A stretch of DNA of 64,000 bases from Wolfiporia cocos (Eukaryota > Basidiomycota > Agaricomycetes > Polyporales > Phaeolaceae): NCBI GenBank assembly GCA_029448655.1, contig JACCLO010000013.1:1116001-1180000 (forward strand). The letters run 5' to 3'. Both the position numbers and the translations under genes were made by a program. The notes beneath the pieces are model-generated. The model had not been told where the DNA came from, ran no database searches, and worked only from the letters and a program-made list of their open reading frames with translations. This document shows positions 22,349 to 32,496 of the stretch, piece by piece (positions within the stretch are counted from its first letter, which is position 1; each line of letters opens with the position of its first letter).

Positions 22349-25300
22349 ATGTCGTCGTCGTCCTCGCCGTCCCTGTCCGACTTCATTAGCGGTTTTGAGA
22401 AGCTCGATCCGAAAGGCAAGAATTGGCTCGTGTTCGAGCAGCAGTTCACCATTGCTGTTCGTCAGAAGGAGGCCTGGGATCACTTTGATGGGTCGTCCAA
22501 GAAGCCAATTGCGGCTGACCCGGACAAGCCCACGAAGGCAGAGAAGGATGCCATTGCGGGGTGGGAGAAGAAGGAGAATACCGCCCTCTATCTGCTCACG
22601 CTCAAGGTCGCACCTGGGACGTATGCCAAGTATAAGCGCAAGGGTACGGTTGCCGACGTATGGACTGGCATTGTAGCCGAGTTCTCCAGCAAGTCCCTGC
22701 TCGCCCGCTCGAACATGCGTCGTGACTTCCTCAACATGCGATATGTTCCCGGCTTGGACCTGCACTCCGAACTTGATCGCCTTTGCCTCGCATACGAGAA
22801 CCTGCTCACCTTCGACATCGAGATTCCGGACAACGAGTATGCCTCTGTCGTCATAAATTTCCTGCCGTCCGAGCTCTCCGCATTTATCTCCCAGATTTTG
22901 GCACAGATGAAGTTGCAGCTGCACCTCAGCTCACAGTCTTCCGGTGGTAGTGCAACACCAGCTAGTCCAATAGATCCTGATAAGCCAGTCATCGATCCAG
23001 AGCTCATGATGGCCATTGTCTTGGAGGAGTGGGACAGGCGGGAAGCGGAGCGGAAGCCGAAGGGCAGAACAAAGGAGACCGGCGTTGCAGCCATTGCCGT
23101 GTCGACGGAGAAGCCCAGGAAGCCGAAAGGGAGAGGTCCACGGAAGCCTGTTGGAGAATGCTGGAACTGCGGTGGAAAGGGCCACAAGGAGGCCCAGTGT
23201 CCGAGCCCGAAGGCTGACAATAAGAAGGGCAAGGATGCGCAGCAGAAGGATGGTGCCCGCCCAAGCACAAGTGCGAACACGTCCAAACCCGCAACTGGCT
23301 CTGCAAATGTAGCTGCGACTGCGCATATCAGTGCACTTGATGCCATCGCCGGAGCATGGTCTACAATGCCTGCTCGCATGTTCCGTGCACCTGTGGAGAC
23401 CGATAGCGATGCTGAGGATGAGCTCTACTCTGCCGCTGGAGACTCCGACTATAGCGATCTCACAGAGAAGTCTTCGGCAGACTCCATTCCATCCCTGCAT
23501 ACTGTGTCTGACTCGAGTGCTGTTTCCACTGCTGAGACATCGAGTGCGGACCATGAGGGCGAGGAGGACGAGTCCTTGCCCATGCCGGAGCACGTTCCGT
23601 TATCGGAGCGTTTGCAGAATGTGACCAATTGGGTCGCACACATGTTGGGGTTGGAGAGCGAGGGTGACGACCCTGCTTTACTGAGCGCTGCTGCGCTAGT
23701 GCCAGATGCTGCCACTGCCGCAGCGAACCAGCCTGTCGACTTGTACGACTCCGGCGCAACACATCACATGTCCCCTTATCGTGACGACTTCACCAGCTTT
23801 CGGGAGATGCCTGCAAAGTCTATGAGTGCTGCCAATCAGCAGCAGTTTCATGCCACGGGTGTAGGTGAAATGATCATACCTGTTCCGAACCCACCGCAGG
23901 ACGCTACACGCATCAGATTGATGGACGTCCTCTACACGCCGGCTCTGGGGTTCAACCTCGTCTCGATTGGGCGGATTGACGACGCAGGTTATACAGCAAC
24001 CTTCGCAGCTGGACGATGTGTTATTGTCAATGCGGAAGGCATCACTGTGGGCCAGGTACCCAAGACACGCGGCCTATACATGGTCGTGCGAGATCGCAGC
24101 CATTGTGCTGCTAATGCAACGTCAGCCAAAGCCGAGAAGCTGACGGAGATGGAGGCTCACCGTCGTTTTGGACATATCGCAATCCGGGCGATTCGCGAGT
24201 TGATTTCCAACGGTTTTATCTCGGGCGTGGAGCTTGTTTCATCGCCAGAGCAGGAATTGCATTGTGAAGCTTGCGTTCGTGCAAAGTCGACTCGAAAGCC
24301 TGTGCCTAGGGAGCGCGAAGGAGAACGTGCCACAGAATTTGGCGAGGAGGTTCATTCCAATGTCTGGGGACCTTCGCGCATTGCCACCCTAGGCGGTCGC
24401 AGGTATTATGTCAGTTTCACGGACGACAAGACACGCTTCACCACACTCTACCTTCTCAGAACCAAACGCGAGGTTTTTGAGACGTTCTGTGCATTTGAGG
24501 CATGGCTCGAGCGGCACCACAATGCCCAGATCAAGTTCCTCAACACGGACCGTGGAGGCGAGTACCTGAGTGAGGAATTCCGGAGCCACCTCGAGCAGTG
24601 CGGCATTGAATCGAAGTTGTCGGTTCACGATACATCTCAGGAGGCCGGGGTGTCTGAGCGGCTGAATCGGACCCTGATGGAGAAGGTTCGGGCCATGCTT
24701 ATCGCCTCCGGCCTGCCGCGTTTCCTGTGGGGCGAAGCTGTCATGCATGCCGTATGGTTGAAGAACCGCACTTCGACGAAGGCCCTTGGTGGGCGGACAC
24801 CTTGGGCAGCTGCCACGGGGGCTGTTCCTGACATGAGCGGCATCCCTGAATGGGGATCCAAGGCCTGGGTGCATGATACCAGCGATGGAAAGGTCGGCGA
24901 GCGTGCAAAATGCGGCCGTTGGGTCGGATTTGATGCACAGAGCAAGGGCCATCGTGTTTACTGGCCGGAGCAGCGGTCAGTAACTGTGGAACGTAACATG
25001 CGTTTCACGGTGCCGGACTTACCCCCTGCTCCCCTGGACGACGCTGTCGAGCTTGAGGGGGAGGAGAGCAGCGGCGAAAACGAGCCCGCCACGCGGCCTG
25101 GGACTGTAAAAAAGCCGATTAGCGACTCTGCCAGTGAGGCGGACGACACAGACATACCTGACGTCCCTCCTCAACCTGCTGACCTCCTGCCTGCACCTGT
25201 GCCGTCGTCTAGTCGGCCCACTCGAATCCGCAAGCCGTCTGCGAAGCTCAAGGCCATCCTAGCCGGTGAGAGCGCCACCCAGAAGCCGCCGCGCGGCGTA

Positions 25301-26974
25301 GTCATGCCAACCGTACCGGATGAGGCCCAAGACGAGCGAGCCGTAGAGGATCTCCTCACAGAGGAGATCAATGGCGTTGCAATGGCGGCGCAGATGGCGG
25401 ATGTCGAAGGACTGGACCCCCGCTCACTTGAGGAGGCAAGGCGGAGACCTGAGTGGCCGCGGTGGGAAGAGGCTATGAAGGAGGAGCTTGAGGCGCTCGA
25501 GGCACATGGGACCTGGCGTCTAGAGAAGCCGCCGCTGGGTGCTAACGTCGTCAGCTGCCGATGGGTCTTTCATGCAAAGAAGGATGCCTCTGGGAATGTG
25601 TACCGATACCGCGCGCGGCTGGTTGCGCGTGGGTTTTCGCAGGTTCCGGGTGTCGACTTTTTCGACACCTATGCCCCTGTTGCGAAGACTGCGTCAATCC
25701 GCACCGCACTCGCATTCGCGGCGCGGCATGATTTTGAGGTGCACCAGCTCGACGTCAAGAGTGCTTACCTCAATGGGGAGTTTGAGGAGCACGAAGCCAT
25801 TTGGATGGCGCAGCCTCCCGGAGCTCAGCTGACGAAAGATAAGACCCTAGCACTGCGGCTGCTGCGGCCGTTGTACGGGCTAAAGCAAAGTGCGCGGCAC
25901 TGGCATAAGAAGCTCCTGCGCATTTTGCAGGAGAAGCTCCACATGTCGCAGTGCGATGTCGACCAGGCCGTCTTTTTCCGTGCAGATGGCGCTGACCTTA
26001 TCGTCATAGTTGTCCACGTCGATGACCTGACAGTGGTTGCCTCGACTATAGCCCTTATCCTGGAGGTGAAGACCAAGCTGCGCGAGGCCTTTGAGATCTC
26101 AGACGAGGGTGAAATCCACTGGATTCTGGGCTTTGCCGTGGAACGCGACCGCCCAAATTGCCGTCTCTCACTCTCACAGACCGCCTACATCGAGTCCATC
26201 ATTAGCCGCTTTGGACTTGAAGATGCGAAGGCCGTGTCGACCCCCATGGATCCGCATGTCACTCTTACTACTGCACAGAGCCCTTCCACCACTGCCGAGA
26301 TCGCCGCCATGCGTCACATTCCATATCGCGAGGCTGTAGGCTCCCTCATGTATGCGTCACTTGGGATGCGCCCAGATATCACGTACGCTGTCTCCATCCT
26401 TTCGCGTTTCTCTGACAACCCCGGCCGTGCACACTGGGAAGCCGTCCGCCGTGTTTTCCGATACCTGTCCGGGACGAAACACCTCAAGCTGACCTATGGC
26501 GCATCCTCTCTTGACCTCGTTGGCTACACAGATGCTGATGGATCCATGCATGAGGATTGCAAAGCCATCTCCGGCTACGCGTTTTTGATTGATGGAGGAG
26601 CTGTGTCCTGGAGCTCGAAGCGACAGGAGATTATCTCACTGTCCACTACTGAGTCTGAGTATGTTGCCCTCACTCATGCCTCAAAGGAAGCCCTCTGGCT
26701 CCGCTCGCTGATTGGTCAGATTTTTGCTCCCTTCGTTGACCCGGTGCCGATGAATTCGGACAATCAGTCGGCCATTGCTCTTGCTCGCGATAATCAATAT
26801 CACGCTCACACCAAGCACATCGATATCCGTTTCCACTTCATTCGCTGGATCATTGAGGAGAAGAAACTTCGCCTCGTCTATTGCCCCACTGAAGAGATGG
26901 TTGCCGATGCATTGACGAAAGCGCTGCCCTCTCCGAAAGTGAAGCACTTCGCGTCTGCGCTTGGTCTGCTCTAG
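22349..26974 (+). CDS. Copia Gag-Pol polyprotein (1541 aa)
   Basis: The start MSSSSSPSLSDFISGFEKLD follows a short leader and no earlier in-frame Met is needed. The Gag part covers residues 1 to about 290 and ends in a canonical zinc knuckle CWNCGGKGHKEAQC at 271-284. The protease active site is LYDSGATHHM near 465-474. A GAG-pre-integrase segment (HRRFGHIAIRAI, then a CEAC zinc pair) leads into a DDE integrase (FTDDKTRF, NTDRGGEYLSEEF, SERLNRTLMEK). RT is of the Copia type (VFHAKKDASGNVYRYRARL, LDVKSAYLNGEF, VVHVDDLTVVA), and RNase H has LSTTESEYVAL and the TKHIDIRFHFI end. All domains are present in Copia order (integrase before RT) with no stop or frameshift. The polyprotein would be cut by its own protease in particles. 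Confidence 0.97.
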   Translation: MSSSSSPSLSDFISGFEKLDPKGKNWLVFEQQFTIAVRQKEAWDHFDGSSKKPIAADPDKPTKAEKDAIAGWEKKENTALYLLTLKVAPGTYAKYKRKGTVADVWTGIVAEFSSKSLLARSNMRRDFLNMRYVPGLDLHSELDRLCLAYENLLTFDIEIPDNEYASVVINFLPSELSAFISQILAQMKLQLHLSSQSSGGSATPASPIDPDKPVIDPELMMAIVLEEWDRREAERKPKGRTKETGVAAIAVSTEKPRKPKGRGPRKPVGECWNCGGKGHKEAQCPSPKADNKKGKDAQQKDGARPSTSANTSKPATGSANVAATAHISALDAIAGAWSTMPARMFRAPVETDSDAEDELYSAAGDSDYSDLTEKSSADSIPSLHTVSDSSAVSTAETSSADHEGEEDESLPMPEHVPLSERLQNVTNWVAHMLGLESEGDDPALLSAAALVPDAATAAANQPVDLYDSGATHHMSPYRDDFTSFREMPAKSMSAANQQQFHATGVGEMIIPVPNPPQDATRIRLMDVLYTPALGFNLVSIGRIDDAGYTATFAAGRCVIVNAEGITVGQVPKTRGLYMVVRDRSHCAANATSAKAEKLTEMEAHRRFGHIAIRAIRELISNGFISGVELVSSPEQELHCEACVRAKSTRKPVPREREGERATEFGEEVHSNVWGPSRIATLGGRRYYVSFTDDKTRFTTLYLLRTKREVFETFCAFEAWLERHHNAQIKFLNTDRGGEYLSEEFRSHLEQCGIESKLSVHDTSQEAGVSERLNRTLMEKVRAMLIASGLPRFLWGEAVMHAVWLKNRTSTKALGGRTPWAAATGAVPDMSGIPEWGSKAWVHDTSDGKVGERAKCGRWVGFDAQSKGHRVYWPEQRSVTVERNMRFTVPDLPPAPLDDAVELEGEESSGENEPATRPGTVKKPISDSASEADDTDIPDVPPQPADLLPAPVPSSSRPTRIRKPSAKLKAILAGESATQKPPRGVVMPTVPDEAQDERAVEDLLTEEINGVAMAAQMADVEGLDPRSLEEARRRPEWPRWEEAMKEELEALEAHGTWRLEKPPLGANVVSCRWVFHAKKDASGNVYRYRARLVARGFSQVPGVDFFDTYAPVAKTASIRTALAFAARHDFEVHQLDVKSAYLNGEFEEHEAIWMAQPPGAQLTKDKTLALRLLRPLYGLKQSARHWHKKLLRILQEKLHMSQCDVDQAVFFRADGADLIVIVVHVDDLTVVASTIALILEVKTKLREAFEISDEGEIHWILGFAVERDRPNCRLSLSQTAYIESIISRFGLEDAKAVSTPMDPHVTLTTAQSPSTTAEIAAMRHIPYREAVGSLMYASLGMRPDITYAVSILSRFSDNPGRAHWEAVRRVFRYLSGTKHLKLTYGASSLDLVGYTDADGSMHEDCKAISGYAFLIDGGAVSWSSKRQEIISLSTTESEYVALTHASKEALWLRSLIGQIFAPFVDPVPMNSDNQSAIALARDNQYHAHTKHIDIRFHFIRWIIEEKKLRLVYCPTEEMVADALTKALPSPKVKHFASALGLL

Positions 26975-26975
26975 G

Positions 26976-26987
26976 ATTGAGGGGGAG
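26976..26987 (+). other. Polypurine tract of the Copia element
   Basis: TTGAGGGGGAG directly before the 3' LTR, just after the polyprotein stop; expected plus-strand primer. Confidence 0.85.
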
Positions 26988-27457
26988 TGTTGGAGCGCAC
27001 AATCTGTCGCGCCGACACTGCGCGGCCCCGCCCGCATCAAGGACCGACTTAGTACGTTTATAGTGTCTGTGCCTTTCACATTCCGGATCGATACGTTTTT
27101 TGTGGCGTCCCTTAGCTACCGTAGTCCTTATCTGGTTACTTAGCTGCCCACTACTGTTTTACCGCCTTTCCGTTTCGTCCCGCACGTTTCGCTGGCACCG
27201 TAGAGTACTTATACCGCTGCCTGCATCCGCTGACCCTCAGTCTTGCACTCTTTCCCGAGTGCACCGTACTGAGGGTAAGCACAATACCATTACGTCGCAC
27301 TATGTTCGTTACATTGATTGCACTCCTGTATTTAGACATACGTCATCTACCTACAGGTACAGATATATTAGTCTTGCACTCTTGCCCGAGCGCACCGTAC
27401 TGAGGACATACGTCGTCTACCTACAGGTATTCGCCGTAACACGCACGTGCTCTCATA
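26988..27457 (+). repeat. 3' LTR of the Copia element
   Basis: 470 bp; differs from the 5' LTR at about two positions. Followed by the duplication GGGTG at 27458-27462. Confidence 0.93.
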
Positions 27458-27985
27458 GGGTGCTGCTCTAGGGCACCAGTTATAGAAATGCAGCTCTTAT
27501 AATATATTAATACACACAGTACAGTGGCAATAAAAATTCAATTGTATTCATGTTAGTAGAGCCAGCTAGTCACAGAAGAGACTACGAAAGATCCGCCACA
27601 GAGTAGTAGCCTCCAGCCTCCACTCCCGCATGCAGCGCGTGCGGCGGCAACCTCTTAGTAAGCATGAACGTCCACCATGGGCATGGTGTGGATGCCATAC
27701 GCTGCCGCCATAGTGAGCGTGTCCCTCACACAGAGCTCACTATCACCATACACAGCACGTCAGCCATGAGTCACTATAAGCAGGAAGGAAAGGAAAGGAC
27801 ACACACGAGCACAGTCACAGCATGCTCTATAAACAATGGGTGGAGGAGACCCCACACAGGGCACACACCATATTTGCAACGAGTGCAAGTGTAAGATGTC
27901 GGGCACGGCGCATGGGTGCGATCTCATCACCACGGTGTGGTGCCCCTGGTAGAATAGGGGTGGATAGGCCGGATCCGGGAGGGAC
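27458..27985. other. Intergenic stretch right of the Copia element
   Basis: No supported gene. Short frames in this stretch lack recognisable features. Confidence 0.35.
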
Positions 27986-28183
27986 TTCAGTCAATGATCT
28001 TAATCTGCCAACTGCCCTTCGCTTAAGAAATCGCAGTTGCGAGCTAGGTTTGCACGCAGATTAATCTGCTAACTGCGGCACTGTGACAATAAAATGGTAC
28101 ATCCCGGATTCGAACCAAGGACCTTAGCGCAGATGAGAATAACAGCATTACAGCGTCATTAGCCAACTGAGCTACGGTGCATC
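27986..28183 (-). repeat. tRNA-derived SINE family 1, copy A
   Basis: Read on the minus strand, a tRNA-like head carries an A-box-like TAGCTCAGTTGGCTAA and a perfect B box GGTTCGAATCC, then ATGTACCATTTTATTGTCAC, then a body with palindromic AGATTAATCT units, and ends at TTGACTGAAG. It is the inverted counterpart of 28471-28678. It is unlikely to be a working tRNA: the segment between the boxes is overlong and the body copies with the head. Confidence 0.8.
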
Positions 28184-28470
28184 TGGTGTTGCCCCCATTT
28201 TAAGCAATATATAGAGTATTTTGTAAACTTCATTTTCGCAGTTTAACATCTTCCATAACACAAATACAAATGAATCTGCCTCTAAAGACCTGTGATTCCA
28301 GTGTATTCAGCTTTCCCATGGTGAGTTGCTCCAGGTCAAGCATGGTAAATCAAGCTACCACTATCATTGATTTCTGTATGCTTGTTGTAGCAGTTAGTTG
28401 CCTTGATGATTTGTGAAAATTGTGTGTAAAATTTGTGTTATATATATTTTAATTGGTCAATGGTTACCTG
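28184..28470. other. Spacer between the two inverted SINE copies
   Basis: AT-rich DNA of about 290 bp; no gene or repeat recognised. Confidence 0.4.
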
Positions 28471-28678
28471 TTGCCACAATGGCTCAGTCGGCTAATTACG
28501 CTGCGATGCTGTTATTCTCATCTGCGCTAAGGTCCTTGGTTCGAATCCGGGATGTGCCATTTTATTGTCACAGTAGATTAATCTGCCGCAGTTAGCAGAT
28601 TAATCTGCGTGCAAACCTAGCTCGCAACTGCGATTTCTTAAGCGAAGGGCAGTTGGCAGATTAAGATAATTGACTGAA
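28471..28678 (+). repeat. tRNA-derived SINE family 1, copy B
   Basis: Plus-strand copy: A-box-like TGGCTCAGTCGGCTAA, B box GGTTCGAATCC near 28540, GTGCCATTTTATTGTCAC, then a body with two AGATTAATCT palindromes and the block CAACTGCGATTTCTTAAG. The body holds one more AGATTAATCT unit than copy A. Together with copy A it makes a large inverted repeat. Confidence 0.82.
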
Positions 28679-28869
28679 ACTCTACGATCCGGGTATGGCG
28701 GGACCGGTGGTAGTATGGCGGCCGGGGTTAGTATAAAGTCGAGTATACTATGTATGTACCGGCACGCATTTGTAGCCAGAACCCACCACACTGTAGCGGT
28801 GTTCCTGGCGGGCAGTAGGGCGCAGCCGCAGCCTAACGCGAATGAAATCCTACATAAGAATGGACTCAG
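28679..28869. other. Short unassigned stretch
   Basis: No gene seen. A TATA-like AGTATAAAGTCGAG lies near 28731. Confidence 0.3.
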
Positions 28870-29334
28870 GTGCAGGAAAGTGCATATATGCGCATGGAAA
28901 GGGAGAAAATATGACAGTAGACGCACCAGATATCAGGAAGTGAGGGTGAGGAGTACCCAAAGGAATGCAGAGGCGAGCACTGTCCAGCACTGTGTGCCTG
29001 TCATGACAAGAAGCTTAACAGCAGTAGGATTAGTAGGGTTGGCAGGGCACGCACTGGAGGGAGAAAGGAATAGGCATACTGCGCACCCAGTGAGCAGGGC
29101 CGCAAGTAATGATCGCAATGCATGGCGCCAAGAGGGGAAGGAGAAAGAGAGACGAGGGAGAGAGAGAGAGCGGCGGACGCGTCAACTTTGAGAGGACGCC
29201 ATATAGATTGAAGGAGAGAGAAGATTGGACACGTCGACAGTGACAAAAGCCAGCCTTTATGATATAATGGATAAGATTCAAGAGCCGAACGAAATTATGA
29301 CAGACTACAAAGTATGACGAAAGGCATTTCCCGA
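28870..29334 (+). repeat. Diverged direct repeat, copy 1 (partner 30150-30650)
   Basis: It shares ordered blocks with 30150-30650, such as GCATATATGCGCA, CAGGATTAGTAGGG-like segments, and ATAAGATTCAAGAGCCG near 29268 (ACAAGATTCAAGAGCCG in the partner). Coding was not supported on either strand. Confidence 0.6.
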
Positions 29335-29605
29335 TCAAGTACATCAGCGAAGTGCAAGACTGTAGATCTACTCATATCTATGTAGATATACCTAGCAGGT
29401 CCTGCAATTGTAGCCGGACCGGTATACTCATGTATAACCCCCTTATAGTAGCAAGTCCGCACAATATCAAGCACCCAAGGGACGCGTTCTTGCAAGGACG
29501 CGGTGCCCTAGGCCCATGCTATTGCAAGGACCTCACCTGAGGTCCTCGCTATTGTGAGGAAGTGCCATTGCTATTGCGAGGACCGTACAATAGCTATTTC
29601 CGGGA
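29335..29605 (+). repeat. Dispersed repeat, copy 2 (partner at 21490-21757)
   Basis: It matches copy 1 over most of its length, for example ATGTATAACCCCCTTATAG and GTTCTTGCAAGGAC. It contains a perfect short hairpin, AGGACCTCA-CC-TGAGGTCCT, near 29527-29546. Confidence 0.65.
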
Positions 29606-30149
29606 GCGCTAGTATAATATCGGACTGTTGTTTCAGACCCAGTAGTATAACGCCAATGAAAATTCGTATTTTATTGAAACATGCATGAGTACTAACAGGA
29701 GGACTACGAGTTGACACATATGCCATCCTCATCCCTGCCCCCCGAGCTGGCAACCCACCCCCATCTTCCGTCCCCCACCAATGCCTCCCCCAGCCAGTGC
29801 ACACAAACAGCCGCAACAGCGGGGCCTACAGTGGGGTCGGTATAGCGGGTAAATTAAAGTGCTGTTGTTGCACTGCCAATTAGAATCAGAAGTCGAATAC
29901 TAGATTTAGATGTACGCACCGGCACTGCCAGGCAGCGATGGTGGTGGCAGGTGATCGATGCTTGAGCACAACACAAGTATCAAGTATCTCAAGAAAAGAG
30001 AAAGTGTACCGGACACGACGTAGAAAAGCCCATATCACATACCGAGACCATGCATGGGGAGAACATGACCATGGGGCCCCGGGCATACGAGGATGTGGGA
30101 TGGAACAGCAATCTTAGGGAGCCTATGGCATAATTTAAGTCACTGTTGC
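29606..30149. other. Unassigned stretch
   Basis: About 540 bp without a supported gene. Confidence 0.3.
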
Positions 30150-30650
30150 TGGACAGAGAAGCGCATATATGCGCACGGAAAGGGGGGGGAACATGGTAGT
30201 CAGCGCACCAGGTATCAGGCAGTGGGCGAGGAGTGCCCAAGGGAATGCAGCGGTGGGCGCTGTCCAGCATTTTGTGCCTATCATGGCAGGCGTCGTAAGC
30301 TTAACAGAAGCAGGATTAATCACGGATTAGTAGGGCATGTAGAGGGAGAAAAAATAGACGTACTGCACATGCAGGGAGCAACCACGGCTGCAAATAAAGA
30401 TGGTAATGTGCGGTGCCAAGAGATTAGGAGAAAGAGACGAGGGAGATTGTGTGGCAGAGGCATCATCTTAGGTACGCATGTGTGATAGACTGCGCTTGAG
30501 ATGTCGAGAGGATACCATATGGATTGGGGGAGAGAGAAGGTTGAGTGCGTCGATAGTGATAAGGGCCGGCCTTTAAGCTTTATGGACAAGATTCAAGAGC
30601 CGCCCGAAAGTGTGACAGAATGACAAAAGGTGTTGCTCGGTCAAGCAAGG
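30150..30650 (+). repeat. Diverged direct repeat, copy 2 (partner 28870-29334)
   Basis: Direct counterpart of 28870-29334, with insertions relative to it. Confidence 0.6.
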
Positions 30651-30904
30651 GACTTGCTATATTGGATGGGAACTGCGTCATTCCCGGACGCCACCCCGCT
30701 GTGTGCCGATGCCTTCCTTTTTCAATGCGTTCAATGTTCAACGTTTCAACATTATGTAACATTAATGGCTGGTGGCTGTGGATATAACTGACCTGTGGTA
30801 TATGGGCTCATTTACTTACTATTGCTTCGCATGCTTTCTGAGGGGACCAGCCACAGCTATGCTCAAATACACAAACTGTAAATAAGTAAAAGTGTGCAAC
30901 TTGA

Positions 30905-31135
30905 TCATGCCATTGACATCTCCATCCTCATTGATCCTACAATCAATATTTACGTGTTTATTAATCCTGCCAATAAAGCTCCTGTCCCCTTTAATCCTGC
31001 AATTAAGATTTCTGTCCTCGTTGATCCCACAAACAAGATTTCCATCCTTGTTGATCCTGCAATTAATATGTCTGTCCTCTTTGATCCTGTAAATGATATT
31101 TTGTTCCTCGTTTATCCTGCCACTATCCTGCACGT
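30905..31135 (+). repeat. 30-bp minisatellite, array 1 (about 7 units)
   Basis: Tandem units of 30 bp around the core TTGATCCTGCAA with partial drift (e.g. GTCCTCGTTGATCCCACAAA). The unit length equals ten codons, so several reading frames on both strands stay open and show ten-residue repeats. That openness is a by-product of the unit length and not proof of a gene. Confidence 0.85.
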
Positions 31136-31484
31136 AGTATCTGCTCATATCTACATATATCTACTGAGCTGGTATTTACAATAGTTAACGGACTAGATAT
31201 GAGTGTTCGCATTTTGCCGATGTAAGGGACTTACTAAATCGGACAGGAGGTCACACTCAAATACCCAGACGCCTCCCACACTACGTGCGCTCAGCTTCAT
31301 GCGCTTTATAATTGGTAGTAGCCAATCCTGTACCATCACCTGTACTTAACAGGGTGCCGCCATCGATGTTCTCCTTGCTTCTATCCTTATGGTGGTTGTA
31401 ACCTGTAGTACATGTATCCATGACTTTCTGTTTAGTGTGCTCTCTGAGGATCTATGCTTAGACCATGCCTCTTGTGACTGCCAT
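31136..31484. other. Sequence between the minisatellite arrays
   Basis: It begins with a module that follows both arrays (GAGCTGGTATTTACAATAGT here). No gene is supported. Confidence 0.4.
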
Positions 31485-31740
31485 TAGTACTGCTGTGCTC
31501 ATTAGTCCTGCAATGAATATGTACATCTTCTTTAATCCTGAAAATAACATTTCATTTCAGTCCTCTTTGATCCTGCAACTAATATTCCGGTCCTCATTGA
31601 TCCTGCAAATAACATTTCTGTCCTCTTTGATCCTGCAAATAACATGTTGATCCTCATTAATCCTGAAAATAGTATTTCGGTCCTCGTTGATCCTACAAAT
31701 TATATTTCAGTCCTCATTGATCCTGCCAGTACCCTGTGCA
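31485..31740 (+). repeat. 30-bp minisatellite, array 2 (about 8 units)
   Basis: Same 30-bp unit as array 1, e.g. GTCCTCATTGATCCTGCAAA. Followed by a near copy of the module after array 1 (GAGCTGCTATTTACAATAGT), so array and flank were duplicated together. Confidence 0.85.
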
Positions 31741-32029
31741 TAATATCTGCTCGTATTTACGTATATCTACCGAGCTGCTATTTACAATAGTTAGCGGACT
31801 AGATATGAGGGTTCACGTTTTGCCGATGTACCAGATGTCAGGGCCAGACATATAGTTGTTGCCAATATGCCAGGTGCCGATCTCGATATATGGCTCCCAA
31901 CCAAATTGTCGTTGTGAATGACGCACGCCAACGCTGTCAACCTGGCCTTCTGCTTGATAATCCGCACACTGAAGTTGGGGATGGTGTATTTTGATCTTGC
32001 CCTCTGCTAGATAATGCAGAGTTTCAGTG
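31741..32029. other. Unassigned stretch after minisatellite array 2
   Basis: Starts with the duplicated flank module; otherwise nothing recognised. Confidence 0.3.
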
Positions 32030-32200
32030 CCACAGATGCATCTTTAGAGACACCGCAGATGCATCTGAGGCACTCTAAGTCATCGAAATTAGGCGCCCGT
32101 TAGTACCAAAATAAAGCATCGCAAGCCGGGAATCGAACCAGGAACCATGAGACCTCAGCGAAACATCAGCTGAAACCACTCAGCCAAAGTGGTTAGTGAA
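32030..32200 (-). repeat. tRNA-derived SINE family 2, copy A
   Basis: On the minus strand: head with A-box-like TTGGCTGAGTGGTTTCAGC and B box GGTTCGATTCC, then a body containing AGATGCATCT palindromes in the block CAGATGCATCTGCGGTGTCT. The second copy (32497-33405) has the same head-body order. The head resembles a Ser/Leu-class tRNA, but I do not call a functional tRNA. Confidence 0.78.
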
Positions 32201-32496
32201 AGGAAGGTCTTGTGCAAATATATATTCAGTAGTTGATATTATAACGGTTGTAAAAAATTTAACATTCTGCTCATATGTCAGTAAGCTCAAGTGTTCCTTG
32301 AACTCAGAATGCATCTCTTTATTAATGTATCCCACAACCCATATGTATCTGCAATGAGGTAAGGATGCTGTCATAAATTACCTACAGGGCAATATGGGAA
32401 CATTGTGGTGTGACTTGACAATTAACAGCTACGGTGATGAAAGAACATTAAATGGATCATATTGACAAGTATGTGACTGGATACCAAGACCATTTG

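Larger units (their letters stand above)
21781..27457 (+). mobile_element. Full-length Ty1/Copia LTR retrotransposon, apparently intact
   Basis: LTRs 21781-22250 and 26988-27457 (470 bp each) differ at only about two positions. The 5-bp duplication GGGTG occurs at 21776-21780 and 27458-27462. With these borders the LTR runs TGTTGG...CTCATA, so it ends TA instead of the usual CA. Directly after the 5' LTR, GGTTATGAGCCC is complementary to an initiator-tRNA anticodon-loop sequence. A purine tract (TTGAGGGGGAG) precedes the 3' LTR. One uninterrupted polyprotein of 1541 aa fills the inside. Together with near-identical LTRs this marks a recent and possibly still mobile element. Confidence 0.97.

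Noticed and set aside
22274..25371. Minus-strand and alternative-frame ORFs within the Copia element
   Set aside because: Shadows of the intact polyprotein.
28095..28185. Functional tRNA gene on the minus strand
   Set aside because: Boxes are good, but the spacing is overlong, no clean cloverleaf forms, and the sequence recurs with a SINE body at 28471.
30819..31184. Repeat-protein gene across the first minisatellite (both strands open)
   Set aside because: A 30-bp unit without stops keeps all frames open automatically; no start context, splice pattern or conserved ends.
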